64,000 nt of DNA from Craterostigma plantagineum (GCA_027422505.1 JAPQWV010000002.1:29242501-29306500); one strand, 5' to 3'. Counted from the stretch's first letter, positions 1-12,952 are shown. The notes: generated by a model not told the origin, from the sequence alone. Numbers and translations: made by a program.

Positions 1-1799
1 TATTATTAACAATAACAAAGCGAGATAAAAGATTAAAACTACCTTCCCAGATGCAGAAGTCATCTGTGAACTCAGAGATGCTTCAGCACAAATATGAGCA
101 TGGGCAAGATTGTCAACATATGTCAAGTCTGAGATACGGTTTCCACTTCCTATAATAAACTGAAATGAGAAAGCATTACTAATTCAAAAACATTATGGAC
201 TTACTAAACTATAATAAACTGAAATGGGAGAGCCTATTACTAGTTCAACCAATATTGACGTGCTCAAGCAGTAATGCAAATTACAGCAACAAAATCAAAG
301 TGCTAACGAAAAAGGTTAAGATAATACAACCAAAGTGTCCTTCATTCTAGTGGAAGGAACAGATTATGATAGGTGTATTTATCAGACTAACACGTGTTAT
401 GATAACATTTCTCACACAAAAACAACATCCCAAAAGATAGAATTTTACTCGGATAAAACAATGAGAGACATGCTATAAAAGAACATACAAATGAAATAAT
501 GAGTTAATATGAGTTTGTAAAGTAGCTCACAAACCTTAGCCCAATTGGATTTGGCAAGATTCACCAGCATTGGGACCAAATGGTTATCTCCAGGACCGAA
601 TATGTTGCAAGGACGGAGAGCACAAGTTAAAAGACCATCAACATCATTAGCAGCTAAAATTATAGCCTCTGCTTGTGCTCTAAGGTCAGAGACCATGTTC
701 CAATACTGAATAAAAAAACATACAGCAGATGTTAGATATTCCTCAACAAAAGAACTCCATAAACCAGGACTATCAATCAACAACATACTTGGCCAGAGTA
801 CGGCAATGATTCATCTCCAGCTTCTATATCATGTGCATTGTCGAATACAACATCAGCAGAACTATTGTATATAAGTTGTTTCACTTTACACTGTTGGCAA
901 GCATTCACCACATCCTTTGCACCTAAAGGATCAACAAAACACCAGAGAGCGCTTCAATTTCTACCACGACAAAAGAGTAAAAGGAATGAGGAAAAGTACC
1001 TTGAACTATGATTTGGTAGCAAGAGTAGAAATCAGTGGGCCATGAATCCATATCATCAATGTAAAACACCGCAGACACGCCTTGCAATGCTGCAGACAAA
1101 GAACATGTACAATGCTCAAAATAAAAATATTACGTAAAAAAGGTAACTCATAAATTGGATACGACCACTAACATATCATCTTATGCATTTACTGGGATTC
1201 GAAACGTCTTTGCAAGTAATTCATAAAATTAAAATAGTGACAAGAAAAATTACTCGAAGGTGGCTAAATTAACTAAGCGAAAATTAAGATTACTTGAACT
1301 TCACTGGAAATTCAATATACATAGTAGAATACACAGAAAAAATAACTCTCAGACAGCTCAAGTAACTAAAAACTAGCAAGAAACGTTAAATGAAAACTCC
1401 GATCACTAGAACCGCATCGAAAATCATACCCACCAAGCTCATTTAAAATCGACTAAGTCGTCAATACAGATAACAGCCTCCTCGGACTCAACAGAAATCA
1501 ACAAAACAAAACCGCTAGCTAGGATTCAAAGCACGACCTTGTATAATTTGCGATTTATAGGACAGACGATGATCAAGATTGAGGTAGCTAGCGCGTCCAG
1601 AATCAATAGCATCAGCGAGGATAGCAGAATCTGCGGTGGACGATTCTCTGTAGCGATCGACAATAGTCACGATCCAATTAGTTTTCTCCTGCCTCAGAAG
1701 CATGTCAACGACAGCACGGCCGACGAATCCTCTACCCCCCAACACGCAACAGGCCTTCGTATTCTTCCTCTCCGTGTTTGCGATATCGAGATTCGCCAT
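1..1799 (-). CDS. 3-beta-hydroxysteroid dehydrogenase/decarboxylase-like protein (3' part outside window)
   Basis: Seen: five exons on the minus strand, 1799-1538, 1089-1000, 922-789, 705-535 and 159-43. All have GT-AG borders and compatible phases, and a donor at 42 leads out of the window. The N-terminus has a Rossmann dinucleotide-binding glycine motif (LGGRGFVGRAVV), followed by FYIDDMDSW, SSADVVFD, RPCNIFGPGD and LTYVDNLAHAH, all typical of extended short-chain dehydrogenases of the 3-beta-HSD family. Known: plant members act in sterol C-4 demethylation at the ER, oxidising and decarboxylating 4-alpha-carboxysterols with NAD+; some carry a C-terminal reticulon domain, which would lie outside this window. 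Start: the ATG at 1799 is preferred over an upstream in-frame ATG at 1823 because the protein then begins MANLDIANTE. Odd: where the catalytic YxxxK is expected, exon 4 reads V-S-D-L-R, so activity is doubtful. Family assignment is firm; catalytic function is not. Confidence 0.85.
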
Positions 1800-1902
1800 C
1801 TCAAATAGATGAAGAAAAGACAACTTTCGTCAGGTGAGAAGAGAGCAATAAGTAATGAACTAAATCAATTCAGGTGGTGGAAGCTGGACGGGTTTTGACC
1901 TT

Positions 1903-1962
1903 TCTCTCTCTCTCTCTCCTCTCCTCTCCTCTCCTCTCCCTCTCTTTTTTTTTTTCCATTTT
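1903..1962. repeat. CT-rich microsatellite in the 5' region of the HSD-like gene
   Basis: An imperfect run of CT and CTCCT units followed by a poly-T tract lies about 100-160 bp upstream of the start codon at 1799. On the gene's own strand it is a GA-rich tract, common in plant 5' UTRs and core promoters. It is likely length-variable. Confidence 0.7.
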
Positions 1963-3293
1963 TTAATCGTTTTTATTTTTCTTATTTGTATATTTTTCTT
2001 TTCAAGAAACTAGAAAGTAAAAGTGATTCCCTCCATCCACTCCATTGATATACTACAGAAAAAGGAAATCTTTTTGTGTGACGAAAAAGCTTCAAAGTGA
2101 AGCAAAAGTTGGTGGTCTGACTTTGGCTTCAAAGCCAAGCAAAATACACACTGAATAAATAAAAAAGTATCATTCCTTCTAATACAGAGCCATTTCTGTC
2201 ACGTATGATCACTTCCTTACTGCGCACATTTTGGGATGTAATGAATACCACCAAATGCTTCTGTATCAGACTCCCACCTTTTCAGTCTTTCAATTACGTT
2301 GGAATATATTTCATTTGACCGAGGTTTTTGCTTTAGGCATGAAAAAAAGATTTGCAAAAGCATAATGCATAAAAGTGCTTATATATATGCCTCAGAATCA
2401 GTATGATCTTTCCTATTTGGACAAGAGAGAGGTATTCTATGAACACTTCAACACATCATGCAAGCTTACGCCGTGTTTCATATTAAAAAGATGAATAAAA
2501 TGGATGCTCACATGTTATTGTGCATTTGATTGTATCAGCTTCGTAATGATTGACTACTGTTCTTGTTTTCTCCTACTTCGTTCCTACCGATCCATAGAAG
2601 AAGTAACTTTTAAAAGGTTGAATCTTTTCTCCATAAACGACGTACTTATTAGTGCTGGCTTGTAAAAACCGTCTTGTAAGAGATATTCACTTGGACTCGA
2701 AAGTCTTTCCGTAAATATTATCATCAAAGTGTAATCCCAGAAACTCAGAAATGCTCAGATGGACTCAAAGTACGTAGCTTTCTCATTATTATCATCAAGT
2801 GTGATAAAAGCCCAGAAACTCAGAGATGTTCAGTTCCAAGTAGCTTTCCTTACTTTATCAATTATCATCGAAGTGTGTTGTGAAACTTGTGATAAAGCCC
2901 AGAAACTCGCAATGTGGATTAATATAAATGGGAAATTGAAGTTGACGAAATAGTAGATATACTTTTTAACTGATATTATATAACCATCTACGTAGTATTA
3001 TGTATTTATCTACATAAAAATTGAAGTTATGTCCTAGTACTATTGTACTAGTGTCTGTGTGGAGTGGAATGTGGATGCCCGTGCCGTACTTTCAAAATTT
3101 TAACCTCGGGGCAGATATAATAAAATCCTAAATGATGAAGGACCATATTGCAAATAAAACTCAACAATTCTAATATAAATAGGATCGAACGCTTGTAGCC
3201 CTAGCCTCTGCAATTGCGTCCCTAGGTTTTACCCATTCTGTTTCTCGATAATTCCCATCAACAACCATCGTGTCGATAAATTTAACTCCACTG
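1963..3293. other. Divergent intergenic region between the HSD-like gene and FPA
   Basis: About 1.3 kb of AT-rich DNA without a credible coding exon. Around 2690-2910 a short segment is imperfectly repeated three times (a phrase like 'cagaaactcagaaatg' near 2737, 2813 and 2900, each followed by a related stretch), which gives a small spurious ORF at 2759-2953. The right end must hold the FPA promoter and 5' UTR. Confidence 0.6.
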
Positions 3294-6200
3294 ATGGCGC
3301 GCGAGAACCCGCCGTCGAACAATTTGTGGTTCGGAAACCTACCTTCGGATGCTACGGATGCAGAAGTGAAGTTTCTCTTTGAGCAGCACGGAGAGATCGA
3401 TTCAATGACGACTTATCCTTCCAGAAACTACGGATTTGTGTATTTCAGAGAAGTCGAAGCCGCCAAATCGGCGAAACAGGCCCTTAGCGGTTACCCGCTG
3501 CGTGGAAGCCCCTTGAAGATCGAGTTCGCAAAACAGGTATGTCGTGTACAGATTTCCCCGTCGTGGTTTCATTTATTTAGTTTTTATTTTTGGTGCGTTG
3601 TTGTGATGGATAGACTGAACTTGTCGTTGGATGGTTGGTTCGCTGAATGCCTTTGTGCCATCGAAGTCAACTCTAGTTTTTTTTTTTTTTTGGGGGGGGG
3701 GGGGCGGTGGATAGTTGATATGTTTTGGAACTCTGATTCGTCACAGAGACTAATTAGATGCAACTGATCCGGATTAGGAATTAGGATTATGGATATGTAC
3801 TGTTAATAAAGAACAACTAGCTATGCATATTGGCCGTATGTTTATGCTGAAGCGTGCTTATTAATCTTTGTATATAATAGGATACTTAACGAGTTTCATC
3901 TTTAAGATGTAAACTGCGAACGTGCAAGTACTTCCAAATTATTGCCATTGTCTCAATTGTTTACATTTGTGGCCACATACAAAACCATTGAGAATGTTTG
4001 TATATATCACTATTAGCCAATAATACTTTACCCTGTCTGTTGGTATCATGGTTATCTCTGAAACTTTATGCTGTTCTTAAACTTTATGCTGTTCTTTGCA
4101 AGAAATCATATGGCTTCTATAATTTTTTGACTTGTTCCTTGTAGGCCAAACCTTGTAAGAGTTTATGGGTGTCAGGAATAAGCAATTCTACATCCAAGGA
4201 GGAATTAGAGAAGGAATTTCTCAATTTTGGCAACATTCAGGAATTTAGATTCCTCAGAGATAGAAACACTGCATATGTTGATTATTTCACCTTGGAAGAT
4301 GCTTCCCAGGCGTTAAAAACTATGAATGGGAAGCGAGTTGATGGTTCCCAGTTACGCGTTGATTTTCTTCGATCAAGTTCATCCAGAAGAGTAAGTAGCT
4401 ACTTTCTTTGAAATCTCATGTTACTCCTGACAATGTTGTGTCAGATAATAGATTATCATATAGTTTCCTGCTTGATGTCCACAATTGAACGGTAAAAGTA
4501 TAGGTTAGAAAATCCATCTTCTTATAATACCCTTTAAACTCAGACGAAGAGAATATGCTGAGTCTTAACCAGCAAGTATGATATGGTTCTGCTATTGATT
4601 TGGTCAGCTACTATAGGAAATAACATGTGCATTCTTGATTTAAATTTTGTTATGTTTTATATGCAGGATCAGGGTCACGATGCAGGGCAATTTCCAAATA
4701 GAATCATGGGGCCTTCTGATCATTATATGGAGCATGGCATTCCCGGGTTCAAAAGGCCATTTGTAAGCTTTATTAGTTTCATAATTAAAGTATTTTAATT
4801 AAAAAACCTTTGTTTATTGATATGCATAGAAGCCTGTCAACAAATATGAAGATCACTTTCGTTGTGCTTATAAAGTTTGGCTTGTCTATTGTTTGATATT
4901 TATTGCACGCCATTCCATGCCTTTTCTCTACTTGCAACCTTTTCTTTTTCTTATATGCAGCAATTTCTTTCCATGGGGTCACCATCTGGGGAGGGACCCA
5001 GTAAAGTATTGAGAATTAGTCACCCTCCTTCTGTAGTCATTGATGACGATATGCTTCATAATGCCTTGATCTTGTTTGGGGAAATTGAAAGAATAAAGAC
5101 ATTTAGTGACAGCAATGACGCCCTTGTAGAATTCAGAAGCGTTGAAGAGGCTAGGCGGGCAAAAGAAGGGCTGCAGGGGAAGCTCTTTAACGACCCTCGA
5201 ATCTTAATTGAGTATTCTAACGTTGAATTTCCTGGTGGGAGAGGTCTGCCCGGTGAACATCCATTTCAATCCCTTCAGATTGGCCATCACCAGCCTGGTT
5301 TACTGGGTAGCAAACCCATGCAACCATCGTTGCCTAGTGGTCATGGACATGATCCTTATGTAAGATCTGACGTCGCAATTCATAGTAATTAGCATCACCG
5401 TTTATCTGGCAATTCGTTGCAGCTTATCAACTTCTATTTTTGTGAGTTTCAGAATCCCAGTTCCCAAAATCTTGTCGGAGGCCTTAACTGGAAAAGGTCA
5501 TCACCGCCACTCAGTGTGGTTTCTTCCTCTGTTGCATGGGATGCACTTGATGCTGGGCAAGATCATAGGGTATCTAAAAGGTCTAGGTTGGATGAACAGC
5601 ATGGCTTGCATATTATACGCGGTGGATCTCCTGGTTTAGCAACAAGGGGACCTGTTGGACTTGGAAAGCGCCATCTTGGTAATGATTGCATCTGGCAGGG
5701 CGTTATTGCGAAAGGTGGAAACCCGGTTTGTCACGCTCGATGTGTTCCTCTTGGGCAAGGCCTAAGTTCTGATATGTGAGTTTGCTATTCAGTGACCGAT
5801 TTAACTGAAAATATTTGTCTGTGTATGCATGTGTTTTTTCCCATTACCACTAAACGCCATTTTTCCAACTTGGGCCTTTCAAACAATATCAGGGTGACGA
5901 TTGTTGTAGATATACAGCTTTACCAAGCATGAGAATATTTTCTTCCTTGCTGTATTTGGTAGTTTCAGATTCATTTTTGACAACTTCAAAAGATGTTGTT
6001 ACATCTTGTTTGAGGAATTGTCTGTTTATTGAAGTCTCCACTTTGTTTATGTTCTTGTGTTGCACACTGTCTTCTCATTGTCTTTTTGTATGGTATGTTT
6101 GTACAGACCGGATGTCGTTAACGTCTCTGCCAGAACCAGCTTGGACTTGCTGACCAAACATTACGAAGACGCCATCGGATTTGAAATTGTTTTCTTCTTG

Positions 6201-7295
6201 CCTGATAGTGAAAAAGACTTTGCGTCATATACTGAATTCCTTAGATATCTAGGATTGAAAGACAGGGCTGGAGTCGCAAAGTTTGTTGATGGGACAACAC
6301 TATTTTTGGTGCCTCCATCAGACTTCTTAACTAACGTACTTAAAGTTTCCGGGCCTGAACGCCTTTACGGTGTGGTTTTGAAGTTTCCTCAGGCCTCTTC
6401 AGGTGGTCCCTTGAATCCTCATTCAGTACGTCATGAGTACCCAGATCCACATAGAGTAGGCTACGCTGCTATTCCTCGAGAGGAAAGGGTCTTGCCTCCA
6501 GATAATCTAAGGCCAATTTCTGAGGTTCCTCTAAAATCTGCTGGTCCGTTGAATAGCTCTTTGCCAACACAATCTGTCCTTACAACTGCATCAACATCCC
6601 AACCGAGTTTGGTTTTGACGCCGGAACTTATTGCCACGTTGACTTCATTGCTTCCTAGTTCCACTAATTCTCAAGCTGCGTCGTTGCCTCCAACCACATA
6701 TATTCCGACTTCACCCTCAAACGAAGTTCCGCGGCCCAACAACGATCGCCAGGTGCTGGATCACAGTAACCAAGTTGTGCATCAGTTGGGTGCCCAAGCC
6801 AATGCGTTTCAACATCATCCATCTGGTCAGGCAATGCCTTTGATTTCCAACGCAGCCAACCAATTTCATCCTCCGATAAACATGTATGGCCAAATGCATG
6901 ATCGTGCAACTAGTTATCCGCCCCAAGTAGCCCCTTCAATGCCATTGCAAATACCTCCAGTTACATATTCGTCCGGAAATACACAGCGCCATGGTAGTTC
7001 CCAGGATTCATCTATCTTCCAACAGTCATCATATCCTCTTCCATCAGCAAAGCAGGACGTTGGTGCTGGTGTCTCTAGTATGCAGTCCTATGTGCCTCAA
7101 CCTTCTGTAGTTGAGCACATCCATCAAAGCCAACGTCCTCCCTCTGTTTCAAGCGGGATGACCCAGGAAAGTGGAGAAACTGAGGCTAATAAAAATGAGC
7201 GTTACCAGAGAACACTTCTTTTTGCAGCTAATCTCCTTTCTCGCATAAAAGAGCCAACAAGTAGTCAGAGCGGCGATGGTGCAGGAAGTCGCTGA
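3294..7295 (+). CDS. FPA: Flowering time control protein FPA (three RRMs and a SPOC domain)
   Basis: Seen: six coding exons, 3294-3536, 4145-4390, 4667-4762, 4961-5359, 5453-5775 and 6107-7295, joining in phase to an 831-residue protein. RRM1 ([13 protein letters not shown] to KIEFAKQ) is in exon 1, RRM2 ([11 protein letters not shown] to LRVDFLRSS) in exon 2, and RRM3 ([10 protein letters not shown] to ILIEYSN) in exon 4. Exon 6 starts with a SPOC domain ([13 protein letters not shown] to GVVLKFPQ), followed by a long Pro/Ser/Gln-rich tail. Known: FPA is a nuclear RNA-binding protein of the autonomous flowering pathway that promotes proximal poly(A) site choice and represses FLC; it limits its own expression through alternative polyadenylation in intron 1. 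Start: the frame is open upstream to a GTG at 3270 that is not a plant start, so the ATG at 3294 is used. Odd: intron 1 carries a T15-G10 homopolymer near 3678-3704. Confidence 0.95.
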
Positions 7296-9933
7296 TTAGT
7301 CAATCCATTTGCCAGGTAACTTTACCATCTGAGTTTGCCTTTTTAAGTAAGACCATTCATTTATTTCGCTTTGAACTATGTGTGTTGCTGTCTGGCCTAT
7401 CTTGCAATGCTTATCATATTAGGATAAAGGTTAAACTAGGTATATCTTTGTAGATAAAATATGAATGTGAAGGATGATGAGATTTTGATTTAGGTATTAC
7501 TGCTAGATTTAACTTAGCTTGTGCCGAAGTAGATTTCGGTGCTGAGAAGAATAGGAAAGTTGTGAAGGTAAGATTATAAGAGCATAATCTATTGTTTGTG
7601 CAATGATGTTTGTGTCCATGCCCGTATTCGGCATACCAAATGGGAGGTTAGTGTCTTGGTTAGTCAGATGTTACATGTAAGGGAAAGTGCTAAGAAAGTA
7701 TGCAGTGCTAAGAAAGTATCCACTATTGTTTGCTCTGACCATTATTGCATGAGAAGTTTAATAACTGCTACCTAGTGTTGGACTTGGGGCTTATTTTTGC
7801 TACCAAAGTATGTCTTGTCGAATAATTAATATTTGGGGAGCGGCACTGTTGATTTTTGTTTTGCTTGGTGTTGATTGGTTATTTTTTATGTGAATCTGCT
7901 TGATTTTGTCTGTGACAACATAAAATACCGAGACAATAAATTGGTCTTTTTTCTTAATACATAAACTTTAACCTCTTTCACAAGGTCATGATTAGTAGAA
8001 CTGGGTGGGTTCGGGATGGGATCCTTCTCTAATTAGTTTTTTTGTTTACATTTTAAAAACTGAGCTTTGTTGGTTATTTGCTTTTTGTTGTTATACTTGA
8101 ATTCTTCATAGGACAATATTAATGTACGGATCATTGTTCTATACCACACAATATGTGTGTATATATATATATATATGTATATATATATGTATTAATCCAC
8201 CGTAACACAGTAAAAATATGATCCGTTGCACATTGTGCTTGCTCGTTTGAATATAGATTCGTTGCCTGCGTTTTCGCCTAAGCCCCTCCCCCTCAAATTT
8301 CAACTTTTTTTTTGCTAATGCAACGTGAAAATCTTCGTGTTCTTTTTTCTCTAAAACCTGCCTATGTTTCTCATCGCCCTTAACAATATTCGTCAAACGT
8401 TCTTCAAGTTACTTCTGTTGTAGTTGCGAACGTGCAATTGCCTGATTTAACAAATACTAAAGGTAAGAACTCCCAATTTATAGCTGCGCCTCTTCTTCCA
8501 ACTTCGAGCTAAATAGTTGACCAGACTACGATAATCTGCTTCATGACTTTCTGCATATATAATACAGAAACGTTTTGCGTTTTTTACTTTTCTGGGGAAG
8601 TACACGATAAGCTTCCTATAGAATTTGCAGTTGCTGACACCTTGAACACATACATCTTAAATTGTTTTTCAGCCACTTTCTATACAAAAAATATTTGCAC
8701 GATCGATAGCTGTTAGCATTTAACAAGTTGAGCTGTACGTTAGCATAATACATCCCACAAAAGGTTATGCGCCATAGATGCAAAAGACGATAGTACCCCT
8801 GTAACTTTTTTTTTCGTGTCTGTGTTCCTCTGTGACCAGTAAAAACACAAAGCACCCTTTATGCGACGTTTCAAATCCGCGGATGGGTTCGTATTTGTTC
8901 GTTGTCATATCTGTTGGTTTATACGATGGCCTTTCATGTTCTAAACCAAAATCGATATCTGTTGAACGAACGCTTCTGCAATCGACCGATATCGATTGTG
9001 ACGAAACCTGGTGAGTTTTTGTTAAAATAAGACAGATGGGTTTTTCCAACAGTTTAAGGCTACTGTGTTGGGTTAAAACCAAGTTCAAATTGTGGAGCTT
9101 GTTTTGATTGGTAGATAATCTGAATGGGTTCTCCACCCTTTGATTATTATGTGACGTTCATTCGATGTGCAAAATGCGTTCAGGGTTTGCTTCTTTCCCC
9201 TATCTATCATATTACAACATCCATTTTTCTAAACTAAAATTCGGATATAACTAAAATATTCGACTGTGCGTATGTAAATAGTGAAAGCGACTTATAACCA
9301 ACTGCACATACTTATTCGCATTTTCCTAGTTTTATTCAGTCCTTCGGCTGTTATCAATTTCTTACCTGGCTAATCGATATCGAAATTGAATAAGTGAGAA
9401 AGTTATACTGTAGAACTTAATTTGTGTTTCCTTGTGTGTCAATCTGTAGGACGAGAAAGAAGTGCCGTTCGAATGCGCTACGTGTCGTCGACAGTAGTCC
9501 GTCGTATATACGATTCTCCTTTCATCGTCGTTTTCATTTTTTATAATGGGTGAAATTTCATGTCTCAGTACCTTACTCTGTAGGATCATTTAATTTGAAT
9601 TGTAACGCTGTCAATATATCTCTCTGTTTTTCTCATCGTTGACCAAATTTAAGGATCGATCTCTTGAAAATAACTGGATCTGCGAGTAGTTATCCGAAAG
9701 TCGTTAACCTCATTCGTTGGGGTTCATCTACGCATAAAACAAACTTTTGTCAGAGGAAATGTAAAAAAGTTCAGTTATCGAATATCAGCAAATCTGTGTT
9801 ATCTGCGTTGCCTAACATCTATCCGAATCAGTTCATCTTTATTCACACACACGCACACGAACACACACCACTAGAATCATCATACGATTACAGATGGTTA
9901 ATTGAGAAGATAGGTTAACATCATCATCGTTAT

Positions 9934-9935
<2 letters not shown>
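7296..9935. other. Intergenic region between FPA and SKIP16
   Basis: About 2.6 kb. The first few hundred bases are probably the FPA 3' UTR; a donor-like site follows the stop near 7316. A TA microsatellite lies at about 8157-8190. Several short ORFs occur on both strands (for example 8765-9136 minus) but none resembles a known family or shows exon structure. The segment just before 9935 should be the SKIP16 promoter and leader. Confidence 0.5.

Positions 9936-9972
<37 letters not shown>
9936..9972 (+). repeat. (GA)n microsatellite abutting the SKIP16 start codon
   Basis: An uninterrupted GA tract of about 37 bases ends directly at the ATG at 9973, so it forms the last part of the 5' UTR. GA tracts in plant leaders and promoters can be bound by BASIC PENTACYSTEINE proteins; that role here is only inference. 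Confidence 0.9.
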
Positions 9973-9976
<4 letters not shown>

Positions 9977-12215
9977 GTTCCAATAGCGTATGTCTAGAGA
10001 GCGTTGGCGGTCTGGCAATTCACATAATCCTCTCCAAATTGGGTCCTTGTGAAGTTGCAGTCGTTGGCTGTGCCAGCAAACGGTTTCGGGCTTGGGCGTT
10101 CGACGATGATTCTCTGTGGGCCCAATTCTGCCTTGACGACCTCGATCTCAGTTCTCCAGTCGATCCTGACGGCAATCTCGCAATTTCTTTTAAGGTGGTT
10201 GTTCAATCTCATCTTGTCCACGTGTGTGCGTGCTTTTCCCCTCCCAATTCAGCTCTTGATCGTTCGTTACAGACACAATGCGAGATTTTTTAGCGGAAAT
10301 TGAAATTTAATGGGAGGGAAGAAGTGGGCAAAACATATAATTTTTTTTATAGGTCTTGTGTTTTTCTTACGCCATGTTTCTTTCATTGCCTGTATTGTGA
10401 TACTTATCTCTACGATTGGATTATTCTGCTACACCTTATTCGACTCAAGTTGATAACCACTTGTCTTTTTTCCTTCGTTCAGAATGCTTATCAGACATGG
10501 CGAGCATCATTTTCCATGTACCCCTGGCCACTAGTTACTCGAGTTAAAAAGTGTTGGACATCCATCAAAGACTGGGCTTCGACGAATTTTCCTGAGATGT
10601 TGCCAACTCTACGTAAAGGTGCTTCTGAAGATGAGATTGAGGAGTTCGAAAAGTCTTTGAAAATCAAACTTCCTCTTCCCACAAGGGTCATTTATCGATT
10701 CTGCGATGGCCAAGAAATACACGACAAAGACTTTGTTGGTGGGAATTTACCCTCTTGTCTAAAAGGTCTCATTGGTGGCTATTCTCTCTATGATCACTTG
10801 GTCAATGTGTTCTTGCTTCCATTGGACCAAATGAGACATGACACAGTGAGTATTATGCATCAGTTGGGCCTCAGCAGCAGATCAAAGTTTATTGCAGTGG
10901 CCGCCTCAGGCACCTATAGTGAGAAGATATTCTTTCTGGACTGTAGCAATGGCCAAATTTCCGTTGGAACGAGGAATTTAGTGACTGATGCAGAGATGCT
11001 ACCTTGTGTACCATCTACACTGATCAGTTCTGTGCATGATCATAAAGGTGTTGGCCAGCAAGATGGTCTTTTGTTGTGGCTCGAAGAACATGTTCGTCGC
11101 TTGCAAAGCGGAACTATTGGAGTTCGCCGAGAGGGAAATATCAAGAGCATAAGTCTGTTCCCCGAAACACCACCACTGTGCTCCTCTGCTATTACAAATG
11201 GTGTTAAGGTGGGTTATAGGTTGTGGTGTCCTGGTCTTCTTTTCACCCATTTCTGTGTTTGCTCTGTGAAAGTGGCTATGGCCCTATGGGCTAACTGATC
11301 AATGCGATATATAAACGTTCTTGAGCACTCGGAATTGGATGATAGAAGTATCTGATTGCTGGTTCGACTTTGTTCCTGTCCAATCACATGACTTTAGTTA
11401 TAGAGGTCTTTTGGATGATAGAACTATTGTTGCTATCTTCTCATATCTTTACACTAGAGTTTGCTCATTCACGTGTGATATCCTTTGTGTCCAAGAATTT
11501 TCCTCTAGTTGCTGAAAACACTTCATCAACATCTTTGTTACTGGGCAATCGTCTTTCTGTAGGTTCGAGCTTCTGCTGCATTTGTGCCCGAGTTCAGCAA
11601 TCTCCTCGATGAGTCCGAAAAGTATCTGTTTGCTTACTCCATTCGACTGTCTCTTTCACCGAACGGCTGCGTCGTCGATGGGATTACCTACAAGTCTTGC
11701 CAGTTATATTGGAGGCATTGGATTATACGCGCTAACGAGGCTATCGTAGCTAATACAAACGGCGAAGCAGTGATAGGCAAGGTTGGTTTTTTTTCCTCGA
11801 CCTCTCTATCTAATCTCTACTCATAAAGTGACTTGTAAAGGATAACATTAGAAACGAAACTGAATGATCAAGAACTCGAAAAAAGTTGAACGTGAACCGT
11901 TGTTATGCTATATTCTACAGTTCCCATTGCTACGTCCTGGCGGAGAAGAATTCGTGTATGAGAGCTGCACTTCCTTACCAGCTTCTCAAGGATCCGTAGA
12001 AGGCTCCTTTACTTTTGTTCCAGGAAGGTACGCACTTAAGTTCAGCAATTCGCCGTATATCGATCTATTATTACACACACACACACACACAAACACACAC
12101 TGTTCGGTTTTAACTGTTTTGTGTTGAAATTCTCAGATTGGCAGACCCAAAGGGTAGTCCGTTTCCCGTCGAAGTAGCGCAATTTCCTCTTCAGCTTCCT
12201 GATTACATCTACTGA
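9973..12215 (+). CDS. SKIP16: F-box protein SKIP16 (F-box, SMI1/KNR4-like and ApaG domains)
   Basis: Seen: five exons, 9973-10194, 10483-11208, 11563-11781, 11921-12027 and 12137-12215, giving 450 residues. Exon 1 encodes an N-terminal F-box-like segment (LAIHIILSKLGPCEVAVVGCASKRFR). Exon 2 carries the SMI1/KNR4-like region (GASEDEIEEFEKSLKIKLP to DHLVNVFLLPL). Exons 3-5 encode an ApaG/DUF525 beta-sandwich (LFAYSIRLSL, WRHWIIRANE, GEAVIGKFPLLRPGGEEFVY, GSFTFVPGR), ending LPDYIY. Known: SKIP16 was named as a partner of an Arabidopsis SKP1-like protein and is expected to act in an SCF E3 ubiquitin ligase; substrates are not established. The domain order and length (Arabidopsis about 436) match. 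Introns 4 and the 3' flank carry short AC/GT repeats. Confidence 0.93.
12073..12103. repeat. (AC)n microsatellite in SKIP16 intron 4
   Basis: A short AC/CA run with one interruption lies inside the intron between 12028 and 12136. A complementary GT-rich run lies at about 12280-12300, downstream of the stop. Confidence 0.8.
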
Positions 12216-12952
12216 AGCTTCCAATAGTGAGTTTATGCACTGATTAGCTTCAGTTCTGCTGTGTTGCTTGATATTTATTATGTGTGTTTGTGTGTGTGTT
12301 GGATTTTGAATTATGACCTCTTGTTTGTTCTGTGTAAGGGCAATTCTCTCCATCCAACGAATAAGAAATGAATGAAGAGATCTAATATATTTTCAATTAA
12401 TCCAAATCTAATATGACCACAAATAATAAAACAAAATATAAAAAATAAATGAATCGAAAATCTCTATCGTTTCCAATTATAAAATATATTTTTCGCACTG
12501 GAGTAATAAATCAGACAGCACGCTAACCAACTCTTGCGCATTCTCCTCATCTCTAATTGACGGCCACTCGTTCGTTCATCTAACTAAGCTAATAATAGGT
12601 TGGGCAAGTAGTAGTAATAAATAATGTCGAAGCTACTTCTTCTTACAGCCTCACATTGCATGGACCAACATTGCTGTCTCAACCTTGTTCAAGAATTTGA
12701 TACGCGGTTTATATCTCAAAACCTTATCTCAATGCATCTCCTCCAAATAAAATCTCTACCTTTGACTTTGAACTGCATCTTCTTCTTCGAGAGACAGAGA
12801 GATTCAGGCATAGTTTAGGTTCATGTCCTCGTTTGTCTCGGTCCCCAAGTAGATAAATCCCATCGCTGATTAAGCAAATCCAACTAAAAAAGATCCCTTT
12901 TTTTCTTTTCTCAAGATCCCTTCTTTGTCTATCCCTTGATTTGAGATAAGTG
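12216..12952. other. Intergenic region between SKIP16 and the BBX gene
   Basis: About 740 bp comprising the SKIP16 3' flank and the BBX promoter and leader. A pyrimidine-rich stretch (TTTTTTTCTTTTCTC) lies just upstream of the BBX start. No further coding exon was recognised. Confidence 0.5.

Noticed and set aside
1539..1808. Plus-strand ORF of 89 codons
   Set aside because: It is antisense to exon 1 of the HSD-like gene, which has strong family motifs.
3270..3293. Eight-codon N-terminal extension of FPA from 3270
   Set aside because: It begins with GTG, which is not a normal plant start; the ATG at 3294 gives the expected N-terminus.
8765..9136. Minus-strand ORF of 123 codons between FPA and SKIP16
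   Set aside because: No family resemblance, no splice context and low-complexity AT-rich surroundings; not better than chance.
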